Shown here in pieces: positions 9,025-19,022 of a stretch of 64,000 nucleotides of DNA; the first letter of the stretch is position 1; each line of letters opens with the position of its first letter. The notes under the pieces were generated by a model. The model saw only the letters and a program-made list of their open reading frames with translations, was not told where the DNA came from and did no database searches. The stretch lies in the NCBI RefSeq assembly GCF_010550245.1, contig NZ_JAAGLU010000004.1, positions 62,001 through 126,000 on the forward strand, read 5' to 3'. The translations under genes were made by a program, and so were the position numbers. The DNA comes from Streptomyces sp. SID12501 (lineage in GTDB: Bacteria; Actinomycetota; Actinomycetes; Streptomycetales; Streptomycetaceae).

Positions 9025-12000
9025 ATGCACGACGACCGAGGCGATCTCGGCATCATCGGCAGCACAGGTGTCACCCGCAGACGTGTCCTCACGGGTACGG
9101 TCGCGCTGGGCGGGGCCGCGCTGCTGGCCCGTCCGCAGGGCGCGTACGCGGCAGGCGACGCCCTGTTCGACACCGCGCCCGCCGCAGCCGCGCTGAAGCG
9201 GCTGCTTCCCGACCACCACCGGCAGGTCACCCTCCGGGCCGTCGGCGGCGACACCGACCGGTTCCGGGTCACCGGCCGGGCCGGGCACATCACCGTTGAG
9301 GGCACCAGCCCCGCCGTGCTGCTCACCGGCCTCCACACCTACCTGCGGCGGACCGCACACGCCTCCGTCTCCTGGACCGGCGAGCAGTTGAACCTCCCGC
9401 GTACTCTCCCCGCGCCCGCCGAGGAGATCGCGGGATCGGCCGACGTTCCGCACCGCTTCGCCTTCAACGACACCAACGAGGGCTACACCGGCGCCTACCG
9501 CGACTGGGACGCCTGGCAGCACGAGCTGGACGTACTGGCCGTGCACGGAGTGAACCGGGTCCTCGTCTACATCGGCGGCGACGCCGTCTACTACGACACA
9601 TTCCGCCGCTTCGGCTACTCCGACGCCGAGATGCGTGCCTAGATCCCGGCCCCGGGCCACCAGCCCTGGTGGCTGCTGCAGAACATGTCGGGCTTCGGCG
9701 GGCCGGTCTCCAGGCAGCTCATCGAGCGACGTGCCGCGCTCGCCGAGAAGATCGTCGACCGGATACGCGATCTGGGCATGACGCCGGTTCTGCCGGGCTA
9801 CTACGGCAGCGTCCCGGACGACTTCCCCGCCAGGCACGGCGGGGACGCGGCGGTGGTGGCGCAGGGCAACTGGGGCGCGTTCAAACGCCCCGACTGGCTG
9901 GACCCGCGCACCTCGGCCTTCGACGATGTGGCCGCCGCCTTCTACCGAGCCCAGACGCAGCGGTTCGGCGACAGCACGATGTACAAGATGGACCTGCTCC
10001 ACGAGGGAGGCAACCCGGGGGACGTGCCGGTGGGTGAGGCCGCGCAGGCCGTCGAGGCGGCCCTGCAGAAGGCCCACCCAGGCGCTGTCTGGGCAATCCT
10101 CGGCTGGCAGACCAACCCGTCCAAGGCGCTGCTCGACGGCGTCGACAAGAGCCGCATGCTGATCGTGGACGGCCTGTCGGACCGCTACACCACCGTCACC
10201 GACCGGGAGAGCGACTGGGGAGGCACTCCGTATGCCTTCGGCAGCATCTGGAACTTCGGCGGCCACACCCCGATGGGCGCCAACGCCCCGGACTGGGTGG
10301 AGCAGTACCCCAAGTGGCGCGACAGGGAGGGCAGTTCGCTCGCCGGTATCGCGGCGATGCCGGAGGCCGCCGACAACAACGCACCGGCGCTCGCCCTCCT
10401 CACCGACCTGGCGTGGACGCCCGGCACCATCGACCTGGACGACTGGTTCGCCGCGTACGCCCTCTCCCGCTACGGCGGTCCCGACCGGCATGCCGCCGCG
10501 GCCTGGCAGACGATCCGCGACACCGCGTACAACATGTCCCGCGCGGACGCCTGGAGCGAGGCACCCGACGGTCTGTTCGGCGCCCGCCCGAGCCTGACGG
10601 CGAACAAGGCCGCCGCCTGGGGCCCCGAGAAGGATCGCTACGACACCACGGTCTTCGACACAGCACTCACCGAACTCCTCTCCGTGCGGGCCGAGTTGAG
10701 GAGCAGCTCGGCCTACCGTTACGACGTCGTCGATGTGGCCCGGCAGGTCCTGTCCAACCGCAGTCGTGTCCTGTTGACGCAGATCAGGGCCGCGCACGAG
10801 GGCGGCGAGAAGGCCCTGTTCGGCAAGCTGACCCGGACCTGGCTGGACTGGATGGATCTCCTCGACGATCTGCTGGCGTCCTCCGGCCCGCACCTGCTCG
10901 GCCGGTGGCTCGCCGACGCGCGTTCCTGGGGCGCCGACCGGGCCGAGAAGGACCGCCTGGAGTACGACGTCCGTTCCCTCGTCACCACCTGGGGCGGACG
11001 CGCCAGCAGCGAGGAAGGGCTGCACGACTACGCGAACCGGGAGTGGGCGGGGCTGGTCGGCGGCCTGTACCGGACCCGCTGGAGGACGTACTTCGACGTG
11101 CTCGCCACGAGTCTCGCCACGGGGAAGGCCCCGGCGACGATCGACTGGTTCGCCCTGGAGGACCGCTGGGCGCACGCGCACGAGACGCACCCGACCCAGC
11201 CCCATGGCTCCCCTCACGCCCTGGCCCGCCGCGTACGCGACCTGCTCGCCTCCACTCCCCATCAGGCGGCCCTCGCCACGGGGGCCGACCGGGGCGCGGT
11301 CGCCGAAGGCAGGCCCGCGACGGTGACGGTCACCTTCACCAACAGGAACGGGTTCTCGGCGGCACGCGGCGTGACTCTCTCCGTAACCGCCCCAGAGGGC
11401 CTGGCGGTGAAGCCGCTCGACCCGGTGCGCATGGCCTCGGTGGCGTCCGGCGAGACGTTCACCGCCCGCTTCGAGGTCTCGCCGGCGGGTGAGCCGACGC
11501 ACCTGGTCGGCCAGGTCGTCGCGGTGGCGGCGTACGCGGGCGACGGGAAGGCGGTCGCGCCGGTACGGCTGATGGTCGCGGCCGGGGTCGGGGACCCGTA
11601 CCGCTCGGTCTCCTACAACGACGCCGTGTTCGGCCAGGCCGGTGACGAGATCGCCGTCGAGGGCGCCGGGGCCGACCTGTGGGGCGCCACCAACGAGTTC
11701 GGGGCGGTGTACCGGGCGGGCGCGTACGGCGACGCGGCCGTGGCCGAGGTGACGGTCACGTCTCAGGACGCGACCGGGGGCTGGGCGCGGGCGGGCCTCG
11801 TCGCCCGCAACGACCTGGGCGCTCAGGGAAGCGCGGGCTATGTGAACCTGGCGGTCACGCCGTCCAACGGCTGCGCGCTGAGCTGGGACACCGACGGTGA
11901 CGGCCGTTTCGACTCGATCGCGCTGGCGGGCTCCTTCACCGCGCCGGTGCGGCTGCGGCTGACCCGGGCCGGTGCCTCGTACCTCGGGGAGGTCAGCACG

Positions 12001-12144
12001 GACGGCGTCACCTGGACGACGGTGGGTACGGCCACACCGGCAGGCGCGGGCGCCACACAGGACATCGGGGTCTTCATGACCGCGGCCAACGGCTGGACCG
12101 GCACACGGGGCATCGCCACGTTCGGCGGGTTCACAGTGACTTGA
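9025..12144 (+). pseudogene. GH89 alpha-N-acetylglucosaminidase interrupted by an amber codon
   Basis: The ATG at 9025 follows GGAAGGA. A twin-arginine signal (TRRRVLTGTVALGGAALL) directs export. The GH89 N-terminal domain reaches FGYSDAEMRA and then meets TAG at 9640-9642, where the family has Trp (W-I-P-x-P). The same frame goes on with IPAPGHQPWWLLQNM, the barrel with DLLHEGGNPG (acidic catalytic region) and SIWNFGGHTPMG, the helical C-terminal region, a NEW3-type domain (~11270-11570) and a final module (~11590-12140). Restored length is 1,039 residues, normal for this family plus modules. Nothing else is damaged, so the loss looks recent. A product from the internal ATG at 9685 would lack both signal and N-domain. 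Confidence 0.87.
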
Positions 12145-12380
12145 TCCAGTTGATCCAGGTGACCCCGGTGACCGGGATGCCCGTGGTCAGCGCACCAAGG
12201 CGGAAGTCCGGCGACGAGACGACGACCCGGGCCCCAGCCCTCATGGCCGCCCCGCGCAGATCCATGGGGCCCAGGGAACGACCCAGGTTGGCCAACGCCG
12301 GGTCTCGGGCGTGAAGTCCACGCTCTGGTCGTCGAGTTGGTGGCGGATCACGACGTCCCCGGACCAGTGGCATCTCCGGC
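12131..12380 (-). pseudogene. Remnant of an unidentified minus-strand gene
   Basis: Read on the minus strand, two adjoining frames give coherent protein-like sequence: first WSGDVVIRHQLDDQSVDFTP, then after a frame change ALANLGRSLGPMDLRG and TGIPVTGVTWINWIKSL with a stop at 12131-12133. This looks like the C-terminal ~80 residues of a gene with its 5' part lost and a frameshift inside. It overlaps the end of the GH89 gene by 14 bases in convergent orientation. I do not recognise the family, and the rest of 12145-12518 holds no other gene. Confidence 0.4.
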
Positions 12381-12518
12381 GCGGGTGTACTGTCACGGCA
12401 CTGGAAGTAAAAACGTGTGTTCACTGCTGGGCATCGACGCCGGTTGATGGAGCAGGAGCCACGCGCGCATACGCGGCATCGGACGAGCCGCCACTTCTTC
12501 ACCTCGAAGGAGTGCGCA

Positions 12519-14024
12519 GTGAATGTCCGCCGTAATGGAACTGTCGAAAATGTCGGCGCCCCGCCCGAATCCTCCCGCTCGCCGCGCTCCCTCCGCGAGG
12601 CGGGGGTAGCCCTCGCAGGGCTGTCGGCGGTGTTTCTGTTCGAGATGCTCGACAACTCGATCCTCAACGTCGCATTGCCGACCATCGGCCGCGAACTGTC
12701 GGCGTCGTCGACTGTCCTGCAGTGGGTCACGGGCGTGTACGCCGTCGTGTTCGGCGGGTTGATGCTGGCTCTCAGCGCACTGGCCGACCGGGTCGGCCGC
12801 CGCAAGGTCATGCTGGTCGGGCTGGTGCTGATGGGTGTGGCAAGTCTGGCGACCGCGTTCGTCACCACGGCGGAGCAGCTCATCGCGATCCGCGCGGCGA
12901 TGGGCGTCGCTGCCGCGATGACGACGCCGGGTTCCCTCGCCCTGGCGTTCCGCCTGTTCGACGAAGACGGGCTCCGCGTCCGTGCGACGACGTTGATCTC
13001 GACGGTGGGCCTGGTCGGACTCGCGATCGGGCCCACGGTAGGTGGCTTCGTGCTCGCGTTCGCTCCGTGGCAGGCGCTGCTGCTGGTGAACGTACCGATC
13101 GCCGCACTCGCGTTCATCGGTATTCGGCACGGCATCCCCGCTGACAAGGCGGACGACCTGCACCGCGACCCGATCGATGCCGCGGGTGCCCTGCTCGGCA
13201 CGGCCACGATCGTGCTCACGCTGGTCGCACCGACGCTGTTCGTCGACGCGGGCGCCGCATCGCCTCTCCCGTGGCTGACCACGGCAGCGGCCATCATGAC
13301 GGCCGTGCTGTTCGTCGTCCGCGAGCGTACTGCCCGCTATCCGCTGCTCGACCTCGAACTCGTCGCTCGCCCACTCGTGTCGAGCGGCCTGGCGTTCAAG
13401 GCCGCCGCAGGCCTTGCGACCGCCGGCCTCGGCTACCTCGTGACCCTGCAGCTCCAGCTCGACTGGGGCTGGACGCCGGCCCAGGCGGCTATGGGGATGC
13501 TGCCGCAGGTCGTCGTGCTCATCGCCGGCGGTGCTCTCATCGGTCCGCTGGTCAGGCGCGTCGGTCTCGACAAGGCCGCCTGGCTCAGCGCCGGAGCTGT
13601 CGTGTGCGGACTGGCCGTCTACGGGCTGCTGGGCCGCTTCGGGTACGTGTGGATCGCCCTCGCGCTCGTGCTCGTCGCCGCCGGTATGCGCGTCGTAGGT
13701 GTCGTCGCCGGGACCAATGTGATGCGCGGCCTCCCGGCCAACCGCACGACCATCGGAGCGGCGCTGGTGGACACCGCCAGCGAAGTCACCACCGGAATCG
13801 GCATCGCTGTCAGCGGGACCATCCTCGCGGCGCACTTCACCGGCGGTATCGCCACATCGAGCTGGAGCACTCACCAGGCCACGGAGTTCCGCGAGGCGGT
13901 CACCTGGGCCGGCCTCACTCTCACGGTCCTGGCCGCGGCGCTGGTGGGATGGGGCATCATCCGCGCCCGGCACGCCGCGGACAGTGCGACACCATCGCCT
14001 GCGGCCGATGCGGACGGCACGTAG
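12519..14024 (+). CDS. MFS drug-resistance transporter, DHA2 (14-helix) type
   Basis: The product has 501 residues with about 14 hydrophobic segments. The first helix contains FLFEMLDNSILNVALPTIGREL, the usual D-x-x-x-x-N-V-A-L-P motif C of proton-driven drug exporters, and the loop ADRVGRRKVML is motif A. I place the start at GTG 12519 because AAGGAG lies six bases upstream at 12507-12512; the longer frame back to 12417 has no signal. It probably exports small toxic compounds by proton antiport. No regulator gene is adjacent, and the flanks contain remnants, so it may have arrived alone. Confidence 0.88.
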   Translation: MNVRRNGTVENVGAPPESSRSPRSLREAGVALAGLSAVFLFEMLDNSILNVALPTIGRELSASSTVLQWVTGVYAVVFGGLMLALSALADRVGRRKVMLVGLVLMGVASLATAFVTTAEQLIAIRAAMGVAAAMTTPGSLALAFRLFDEDGLRVRATTLISTVGLVGLAIGPTVGGFVLAFAPWQALLLVNVPIAALAFIGIRHGIPADKADDLHRDPIDAAGALLGTATIVLTLVAPTLFVDAGAASPLPWLTTAAAIMTAVLFVVRERTARYPLLDLELVARPLVSSGLAFKAAAGLATAGLGYLVTLQLQLDWGWTPAQAAMGMLPQVVVLIAGGALIGPLVRRVGLDKAAWLSAGAVVCGLAVYGLLGRFGYVWIALALVLVAAGMRVVGVVAGTNVMRGLPANRTTIGAALVDTASEVTTGIGIAVSGTILAAHFTGGIATSSWSTHQATEFREAVTWAGLTLTVLAAALVGWGIIRARHAADSATPSPAADADGT

Positions 14025-14741
14025 GCACGAGGAACGGGCTGCCTGCGTCGCACAGGCGCAGGCCCTCCGTGCCGGGTGCGCAGCAGCTCATCGTGGTTCT
14101 CCTGGCGTGGGCGGTCAGGCCGCTGGGCCGAAGCCGTCCACGTCGTGGAGAACTCGCCGAAACGGCGGATGTGCTCGGTCGGCTGCGGGAGGATGTGAGC
14201 CGGGCCCTCGGTGTCGATGACGACGCTCGTCCACCCGGTGCCACCGACCAACAAGCCGGCCACATGCCTGCGGCGCTGCGCATGCACCTGTGCCTGCGTC
14301 AAGAATGCTCGTATCCCGGCTGCCGAAGCCGGGGTGGTGTCGGCCACCAGGGATCCGGACGACCCGCTGGGCAGCTTCGTGCAGGGAGCGCCGTATGCGG
14401 GACGGGCCCGGTGCGAACAGATTGCACTCCCGCACATCTACGGCAGGTTGGCGGAGGGCGGCGCCGGACAGGACCAGTGATCGGAAGGACCGCGGTCGAT
14501 CGCCACGGCATTCACCTCAGTCAGCCGGCCGGTCAGGGTCGAGATCATGCGCCGACTCGGGCACCGGATCCTCACCGGCCGGCTCAAGGGCGCCCGGCAA
14601 GGTCACCGACCTGGCGATGGACATCTTGGGCCCGCACAGTCAGGTACCGGTGGGCCGGCCGGCCCTGCGCACCTGTCGCACCGTCGACCCGGGCGCCGCG
14701 AGCTCCTCGGCGTCCTGGTCGACGACGTACCTCGTCGGCTG
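14025..14741 (+). other. Gap without a confident gene
   Basis: About 700 bases separate the MFS gene and the end of the ABC operon. Both strands carry medium-length open frames but none matches a family I know. A minus-strand frame around 14150-14350 (AGLLVGGTGWTSVVIDTEG, then EHIRRFGEFSTTW) reads more like protein than the others and may be a decayed gene, but it has no clear start. No strong terminator was seen. Confidence 0.4.
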
Positions 14742-15575
14742 TCAGCGCAGGGCCCCCTTGGTGGCGTCGGCGATGAACCCGCGGGCGAAGAAGGTGAACA
14801 CCAGCACCAGAGGGATGACCGACAGCAGCACCCCGGACATCACCATGCTGTAGTCGGTGGAGTGACCGGCGTACAGCTGGGCCAGCGCCACCTGGAGGGT
14901 GAGGCGGTCCGGGTTGACCAGCATCACCAACGGCAGGATGTAGTCGTTCCAGGCCGCGATGAAGGTGTAGATGCCGAGGAACGCCAGGGCCGGGCGGACG
15001 CACGGCAGCACCACGTGCCAGTACAGCCGGAAGAAGCCGGCACCCTCGATGCGGGCGGCGTCCAGCAGTTCGTCGGGGACGCTGGTGGTGGTGTACTGGC
15101 GCATCCAGAAGATGCCGAAGGCGTTGGCCGCGGCGGGCACGACGAGCGCCTTGAGGGTGCCCAGCCAGCCCAGCTGCACCATGATCTCGTACTGCGGAAT
15201 GATCGCCAGCTGCGTCGGCAGAAGGTACATCGACAACAGCACGCCGAAGAAGAACTTCTTGCCGGGGAAGTCGTACTTGGCGAAGGCGAACGCGGCCAGC
15301 GAGTCGAAGAACAGCACCAGCACTGTCGTACAGACCGCGACGATCATCGTGTTGAACAGCGAACCGAAGAAGTCCATCTTGTCGAACAGGTGCTGGATGT
15401 TGGTCAGCAGGTTGCCGCCGAACCACAGCTTCGGCGGGTACCTGTAGATGTCCTGCGAGGTGTTCGTCGCCATGACGACGATCCAGTAGAACGGGAACAC
15501 CGAGATGACCACGCCGAGCATCAGGATCACATGGACGCTCAGCCCCCGGACGCGCTTGCGGTTCATGCCGTTCAC
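14742..15575 (-). CDS. Sugar ABC transporter permease (MalG/CUT1 type)
   Basis: This 277-residue inner-membrane protein has about six transmembrane helices. The cytoplasmic EAA-type loop is DAARIEGAGFFRLYWHVVLP, which docks onto the ATPase. It begins with GTG at 15575, overlapping the stop of the upstream permease (GTGA), and AAGGAG lies about six bases before it. It forms the second half of the channel with the 15572-16630 permease. No ATPase gene is present in the operon. Many Streptomyces CUT1 importers share one MsiK-type ATPase encoded elsewhere, and that is likely here too. Confidence 0.92.
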   Translation of the reverse strand: MNGMNRKRVRGLSVHVILMLGVVISVFPFYWIVVMATNTSQDIYRYPPKLWFGGNLLTNIQHLFDKMDFFGSLFNTMIVAVCTTVLVLFFDSLAAFAFAKYDFPGKKFFFGVLLSMYLLPTQLAIIPQYEIMVQLGWLGTLKALVVPAAANAFGIFWMRQYTTTSVPDELLDAARIEGAGFFRLYWHVVLPCVRPALAFLGIYTFIAAWNDYILPLVMLVNPDRLTLQVALAQLYAGHSTDYSMVMSGVLLSVIPLVLVFTFFARGFIADATKGALR

Positions 15576-16630
15576 GGCCGTCGCTCCTTACGCTGCACCA
15601 GACGCCAGTTGACGAGGACGATCAGCAGGATCAGCAGGAAGAAGGCCCAGACGATGGCGGCGCCGTAGCCGAAGTCGTTGTTGTCGAAGGCCTGGTGGTA
15701 GAAGTACAGCAAGGTGGTCAGGCCTGCCTGGCCCGGTCCGCCGGAGTTGGGGTTGGTGGCCGCGTCGCTGCCGAACAGCACCTGGGGTTCGGTGAAGCTC
15801 TGCAGGCCGGTGACGGTGGAGACCACGACGGTGAACAGGATGATGGGCCGCAGCAGCGGGACCGTGATGGAGAAGAAGATCCGGGCCGGGCCGGCCCCGT
15901 CCATCCGGGCCGCCTCGTAGACCTCAGAGGGGATCGCCTGGAGGCCGGCCAGATAGATGATGGCGTTGTAGCCGGTCCACTGCCAGGTCATCAGCGCCGC
16001 GATCACCAGCTTGATCGTCCACTCGTTGCTCATCCAGGGCACCGCCGACACGTGCAGCGACTTCAGGATGGCGTTGATCAGGCCGAAGTTGTTGCTGAAG
16101 ATCGCGCCGAAGAGGATCGCGATGGCGACCAGCGAGGTGATGCTGGGGATGAACAGGGCGACCCGGTAGAAGGCCGTGAAACGCTTGGTGGAGTTCACCA
16201 GCACCGCGAGCACCAGTGCCATGAAGAGCATCGGCACGGTCGACAGCACCCAGATGACGAGGGTGTTGCGCACGGACAGCCAGAAGACCGGGTCGTCCCA
16301 GAGGTAGCGGAACTGCTGGAACCCGACGAAGTGCATGTCCCCGATGCCGTCCCACTTCTGGAACGCCAGGTACACGGTGTAGAGCACCGGGAAGAGCATG
16401 AAGACCGAGAAGATCAGGTAGTACGGCGAGATGGCCAGGTACTGCGGCCAGTGCCTGACGACCCGCCGTCGCGGCCCGGGCCGGGTCCCGGCCGACACTG
16501 GCCGGATCCGGCGGCCGGGCCGGCCCGGACCGCCGCGCGGGCGGTCCGGAGCCGGTCGGCCGACGAGGCCGACGTCGGGTCCGGAGGTCGGTCCGGTGGG
16601 CGCCGGGCCGGCTACCGGGGTTGACGACAT
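15572..16630 (-). CDS. Sugar ABC transporter permease (MalF/CUT1 type)
   Basis: The 352-residue product starts with a ~60-residue Pro/Gly/Arg-rich cytoplasmic leader, then six or more transmembrane segments. The coupling loop is EAARMDGAGPARIFFSITVP. The start ATG is one base past the stop of the binding-protein gene and has GGGAG nine bases upstream. The operon order (binding protein, MalF-like, MalG-like) is standard for CUT1 importers of di- and oligosaccharides. Substrate cannot be read from the sequence. Confidence 0.92.
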   Translation of the reverse strand: MSSTPVAGPAPTGPTSGPDVGLVGRPAPDRPRGGPGRPGRRIRPVSAGTRPGPRRRVVRHWPQYLAISPYYLIFSVFMLFPVLYTVYLAFQKWDGIGDMHFVGFQQFRYLWDDPVFWLSVRNTLVIWVLSTVPMLFMALVLAVLVNSTKRFTAFYRVALFIPSITSLVAIAILFGAIFSNNFGLINAILKSLHVSAVPWMSNEWTIKLVIAALMTWQWTGYNAIIYLAGLQAIPSEVYEAARMDGAGPARIFFSITVPLLRPIILFTVVVSTVTGLQSFTEPQVLFGSDAATNPNSGGPGQAGLTTLLYFYHQAFDNNDFGYGAAIVWAFFLLILLIVLVNWRLVQRKERRP

Positions 16631-16631
16631 G

Positions 16632-17909
16632 TCACTTCACTCCCTGACGCTCGGCGATCTGCTTGGCCTGGCTCACCGCGTCCTTCCAGGCCTCGTCGGG
16701 GTCCTTGCCCTTGGCCTCGATGCTGGTCAGCTCGCTGTAGAAGGGCGCGGAGACCGCCGAGTCGGCCGGTGCCTGGTAGGCCGTGGGGATCTTCTCGGCC
16801 GCCGGGCCGAAGATCTCGATGGTCTTCTGGCCTCCGAAGAAGGCGTCGCCGCCGGTGAGTGCCGGCAGTTTGTACGCGGCCGGGGCCGTCGGGAACAGGG
16901 CGGCGTCGGTGAAGCCGCGGGCCTGGTTCTCCGGGCTGAGGATCCAGCTGATGATTTTGAAGGCCTCTTCGGGGTTGCCGCTGGTCGCAGGGATCGCCAG
17001 GAAGGACCCGCCGAGGTTGGACGGCCCTCCCGGCAGGCTCGCCACCCGCCAGTTGCCCTTGGTGCCCGGGGCCGCGTTGCTGATGTCCAGCGCGTGCCAG
17101 GCGGCCCCGATCTCGGCACCCAGGGCGCCGTTGCTGATCGCGGCGTTCCAGGTGTTGTCGTTGATCTTGGCGTCGATGCCGAGGGTGTAGGGCTTCACGG
17201 CGGTGGTCCAGGCGGTGCGGATGTGGTCCTGGTCCCCGATGAACTTGTTGTCCTCGTCGATGAACCGCTGGGTGCCTTGGCCGATGATCATCGTGAACAC
17301 CGAGCCGATGTTGTTGATCAGGAAGGTCTTCGGTATCGCCTTGTGCAGTTCGACGCCGGCCTTGAAGTAGTCGTCCCAGGTGGACAGTTCGGCGGAGACC
17401 TTGGCCGGGTCGGTGGGCAGCCCCGCCTGCGCGAAGAGGTCCTCGCGGTAGAACGTGGCGCACGGGCCGATGTCGATCGGGAAGCCGATCAGCTTGCCGT
17501 CCTGCGTGGTGGCCTGCTTCAGCTTCCACGACAGGTACTGCGGGACCAGCTTGTCCGCACCGACGGTCTTCAGGTCGACGAAGCGGTCGGCGTTGGGCAG
17601 GAAGGACGCGATGTCCTCGCCCTTGATGCCCGTGATGTCCGGGGCGGACTGGGCGGCCCTCAACCCGGTCAGCAGCTTGGTCTTGAAGTCACCACCGACC
17701 TCTGAGGTCTTGAGGCTGATGTCGGAGAAGTGTGTCTTGGCGTCCGCGACGACCTTGTCGCTCAGGCCGCCCGCCCAGTACCAGAGGGCCAGGTTCTTGC
17801 TGTCCTTGCTGCCGCTCGATCCGGAGCCGCCGCCGCACGCTGCGGTGGCTCCGCCCGCGGCGGCCGTCAGTACGGCGGCCTGAAGGAATCGTCTGCGGGA
17901 AAGGTCCAC
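16632..17909 (-). CDS. Sugar-binding lipoprotein of the ABC importer
   Basis: The 425-residue protein starts with GTG at 17909, preceded by GGAG. It has a twin-arginine motif (SRRRFLQAAV) and a lipobox ending TAAC, so it is exported folded and lipid-anchored at Cys 25. The body is an extracellular solute-binding family 1 protein (WYWAGGLSDK near the N-terminus, YREDLFAQAGLP in the middle). It captures sugar for the two permeases downstream. It is divergent from the DeoR regulator at 18258, which is the obvious candidate controller. Confidence 0.93.
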   Translation of the reverse strand: MDLSRRRFLQAAVLTAAAGGATAACGGGSGSSGSKDSKNLALWYWAGGLSDKVVADAKTHFSDISLKTSEVGGDFKTKLLTGLRAAQSAPDITGIKGEDIASFLPNADRFVDLKTVGADKLVPQYLSWKLKQATTQDGKLIGFPIDIGPCATFYREDLFAQAGLPTDPAKVSAELSTWDDYFKAGVELHKAIPKTFLINNIGSVFTMIIGQGTQRFIDEDNKFIGDQDHIRTAWTTAVKPYTLGIDAKINDNTWNAAISNGALGAEIGAAWHALDISNAAPGTKGNWRVASLPGGPSNLGGSFLAIPATSGNPEEAFKIISWILSPENQARGFTDAALFPTAPAAYKLPALTGGDAFFGGQKTIEIFGPAAEKIPTAYQAPADSAVSAPFYSELTSIEAKGKDPDEAWKDAVSQAKQIAERQGVK

Positions 17910-17999
17910 GTTCTTCTCCTGGATTTCAGTGGGTTCGGCGTGTCCGGCATGTCCGGCGGGACCTGTGAGGCGTGGTCCGCGGAGGGGCGCGGCAGGAGG

Positions 18000-18049
18000 C
18001 CGGGTGGCTGAAGAGCATCGGCGTAGGTGGGAACCCTTCAGCCACCCGG
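18000..18049. promoter_or_regulatory. 14-base perfect inverted repeat between the ABC operon and the DeoR gene
   Basis: CCGGGTGGCTGAAG at 18000-18013 is repeated as its exact reverse complement at 18036-18049, with a 22-base spacer. It lies 91 bases upstream of the binding-protein start, in the shared divergent control region. It could be the operator for the DeoR protein, a 5'-leader hairpin of the ABC transcript, or an insulator. A direct repeat of TGTCCGGC lies at 17941-17957. Neither role is proven. Confidence 0.55.
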
Positions 18050-18257
18050 GGTTATGCGACCCGGTCCTCTCAGACGGTGCCGACGCGTCCGTGACGGCGG
18101 AATACGCCGTTCATCCGCTTCGGTCGACCGGAGTGGGGTCCGGACCTGGGCTCTGAATTACGCAAGAGAGTGCACCCGGTGCGCGAGTTTGACAAGGGTC
18201 AAGCGAGTATCGAGACATTCATGCGCGACTTTGCTTGAGTTTGGAGAGTTCGCGAGT

Positions 18258-19022
18258 ATGGTCTGCCGCATGCTCCCTGACCGAAGACATCAGCTGATCC
18301 TGCGCGTCCTGCGCACGGACGGGCCCACGTCGGTGGTCGCCCTGGCCGAGAAGGTCGGGGCGAGTGAGGCCACGATCCGGCGCGACCTCGCGCAACTTGA
18401 GGACGAGGGACTGCTCAAGAGGGTCTACGGAGGTGCCGCCCCCGTCGTGGGCGAGGACGACCCGTTCGCCGACGTGGCCGGCGAACGGGTCGAGGCGAAG
18501 GACGCCCTGGCCGCCTGGTGCGCAAACCTCGTCAGGGACGGCGAGGCCGTGCTGCTCGACATTGGCACCACCGCCCACCGGGTGGCCCGCCAGCTGCACG
18601 GCCGGTCCCTGACCGTGATCACCAGCAACCTGGCCGTCTACGAGGAGCTCCAGGACGACAAGGACGTCCAGTTGATCCTGCTGGGCGGCGTGGTGCGGCG
18701 GGACTACCGTTCGCTGGTCGGATTCCTCACCGAGGACAATCTGCGGCAGGTCCACGCCGACCGGCTGTTCCTCGGCACCAGCGGAATCCGTCCCGACGGT
18801 CAGGTACTGGACACCACCGCCGTCGAGGTGCCCGTCAAGCGGGCGATGATCGCGGCCAGTGCCCAGGTCGTCCTGGTCGCGGACGCGGGCAAGTTCCCCG
18901 GCACCGGAATGGCCCGGGTGTGCGGCCCGGAGGAGCTCGACGTCGTGGTGACCAACGCCCCGGGGGACGAGAGGACCTGCGATCGACTGCGCGAGGCGGG
19001 AGTTGAGGTGATCGAAGTATGA
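18258..19022 (+). CDS. DeoR-family sugar-responsive repressor
   Basis: This 254-residue regulator has the DeoR winged helix at the N-terminus (VVALAEKVGASEATIRRDLAQLEDEGLLKR, given here as VGASEATIRRDL with a following YGGA) and a DeoRC effector domain with DIGTTAHRVARQL and ITSNLAVYEEL. Such proteins bind phosphorylated sugars. I chose ATG 18258, which has GGAG eleven bases upstream; the ATG at 18270 (MLPDRRHQL) is the more usual family N-terminus and equally possible. It is divergent from the sugar ABC operon and likely represses it. A TTGACA at 18187-18192 could be the -35 element, but no matching -10 is clear. Confidence 0.9.
   Translation: MVCRMLPDRRHQLILRVLRTDGPTSVVALAEKVGASEATIRRDLAQLEDEGLLKRVYGGAAPVVGEDDPFADVAGERVEAKDALAAWCANLVRDGEAVLLDIGTTAHRVARQLHGRSLTVITSNLAVYEELQDDKDVQLILLGGVVRRDYRSLVGFLTEDNLRQVHADRLFLGTSGIRPDGQVLDTTAVEVPVKRAMIAASAQVVLVADAGKFPGTGMARVCGPEELDVVVTNAPGDERTCDRLREAGVEVIEV

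Noticed and set aside
9640..9642. TAG read as pyrrolysine in GH89
   Set aside because: No pyl genes are seen, pyrrolysine is not expected in Streptomyces, and a Trp is conserved at the site.
8800..11502. 900-codon minus-strand frame opposite GH89
   Set aside because: A shadow of the GH89 reading frame, without start signals or domains.
14037..14485. Possible DUF5753-like regulator on the minus strand
   Set aside because: No helix-turn-helix, no start and only vague similarity; kept as an unresolved gap.
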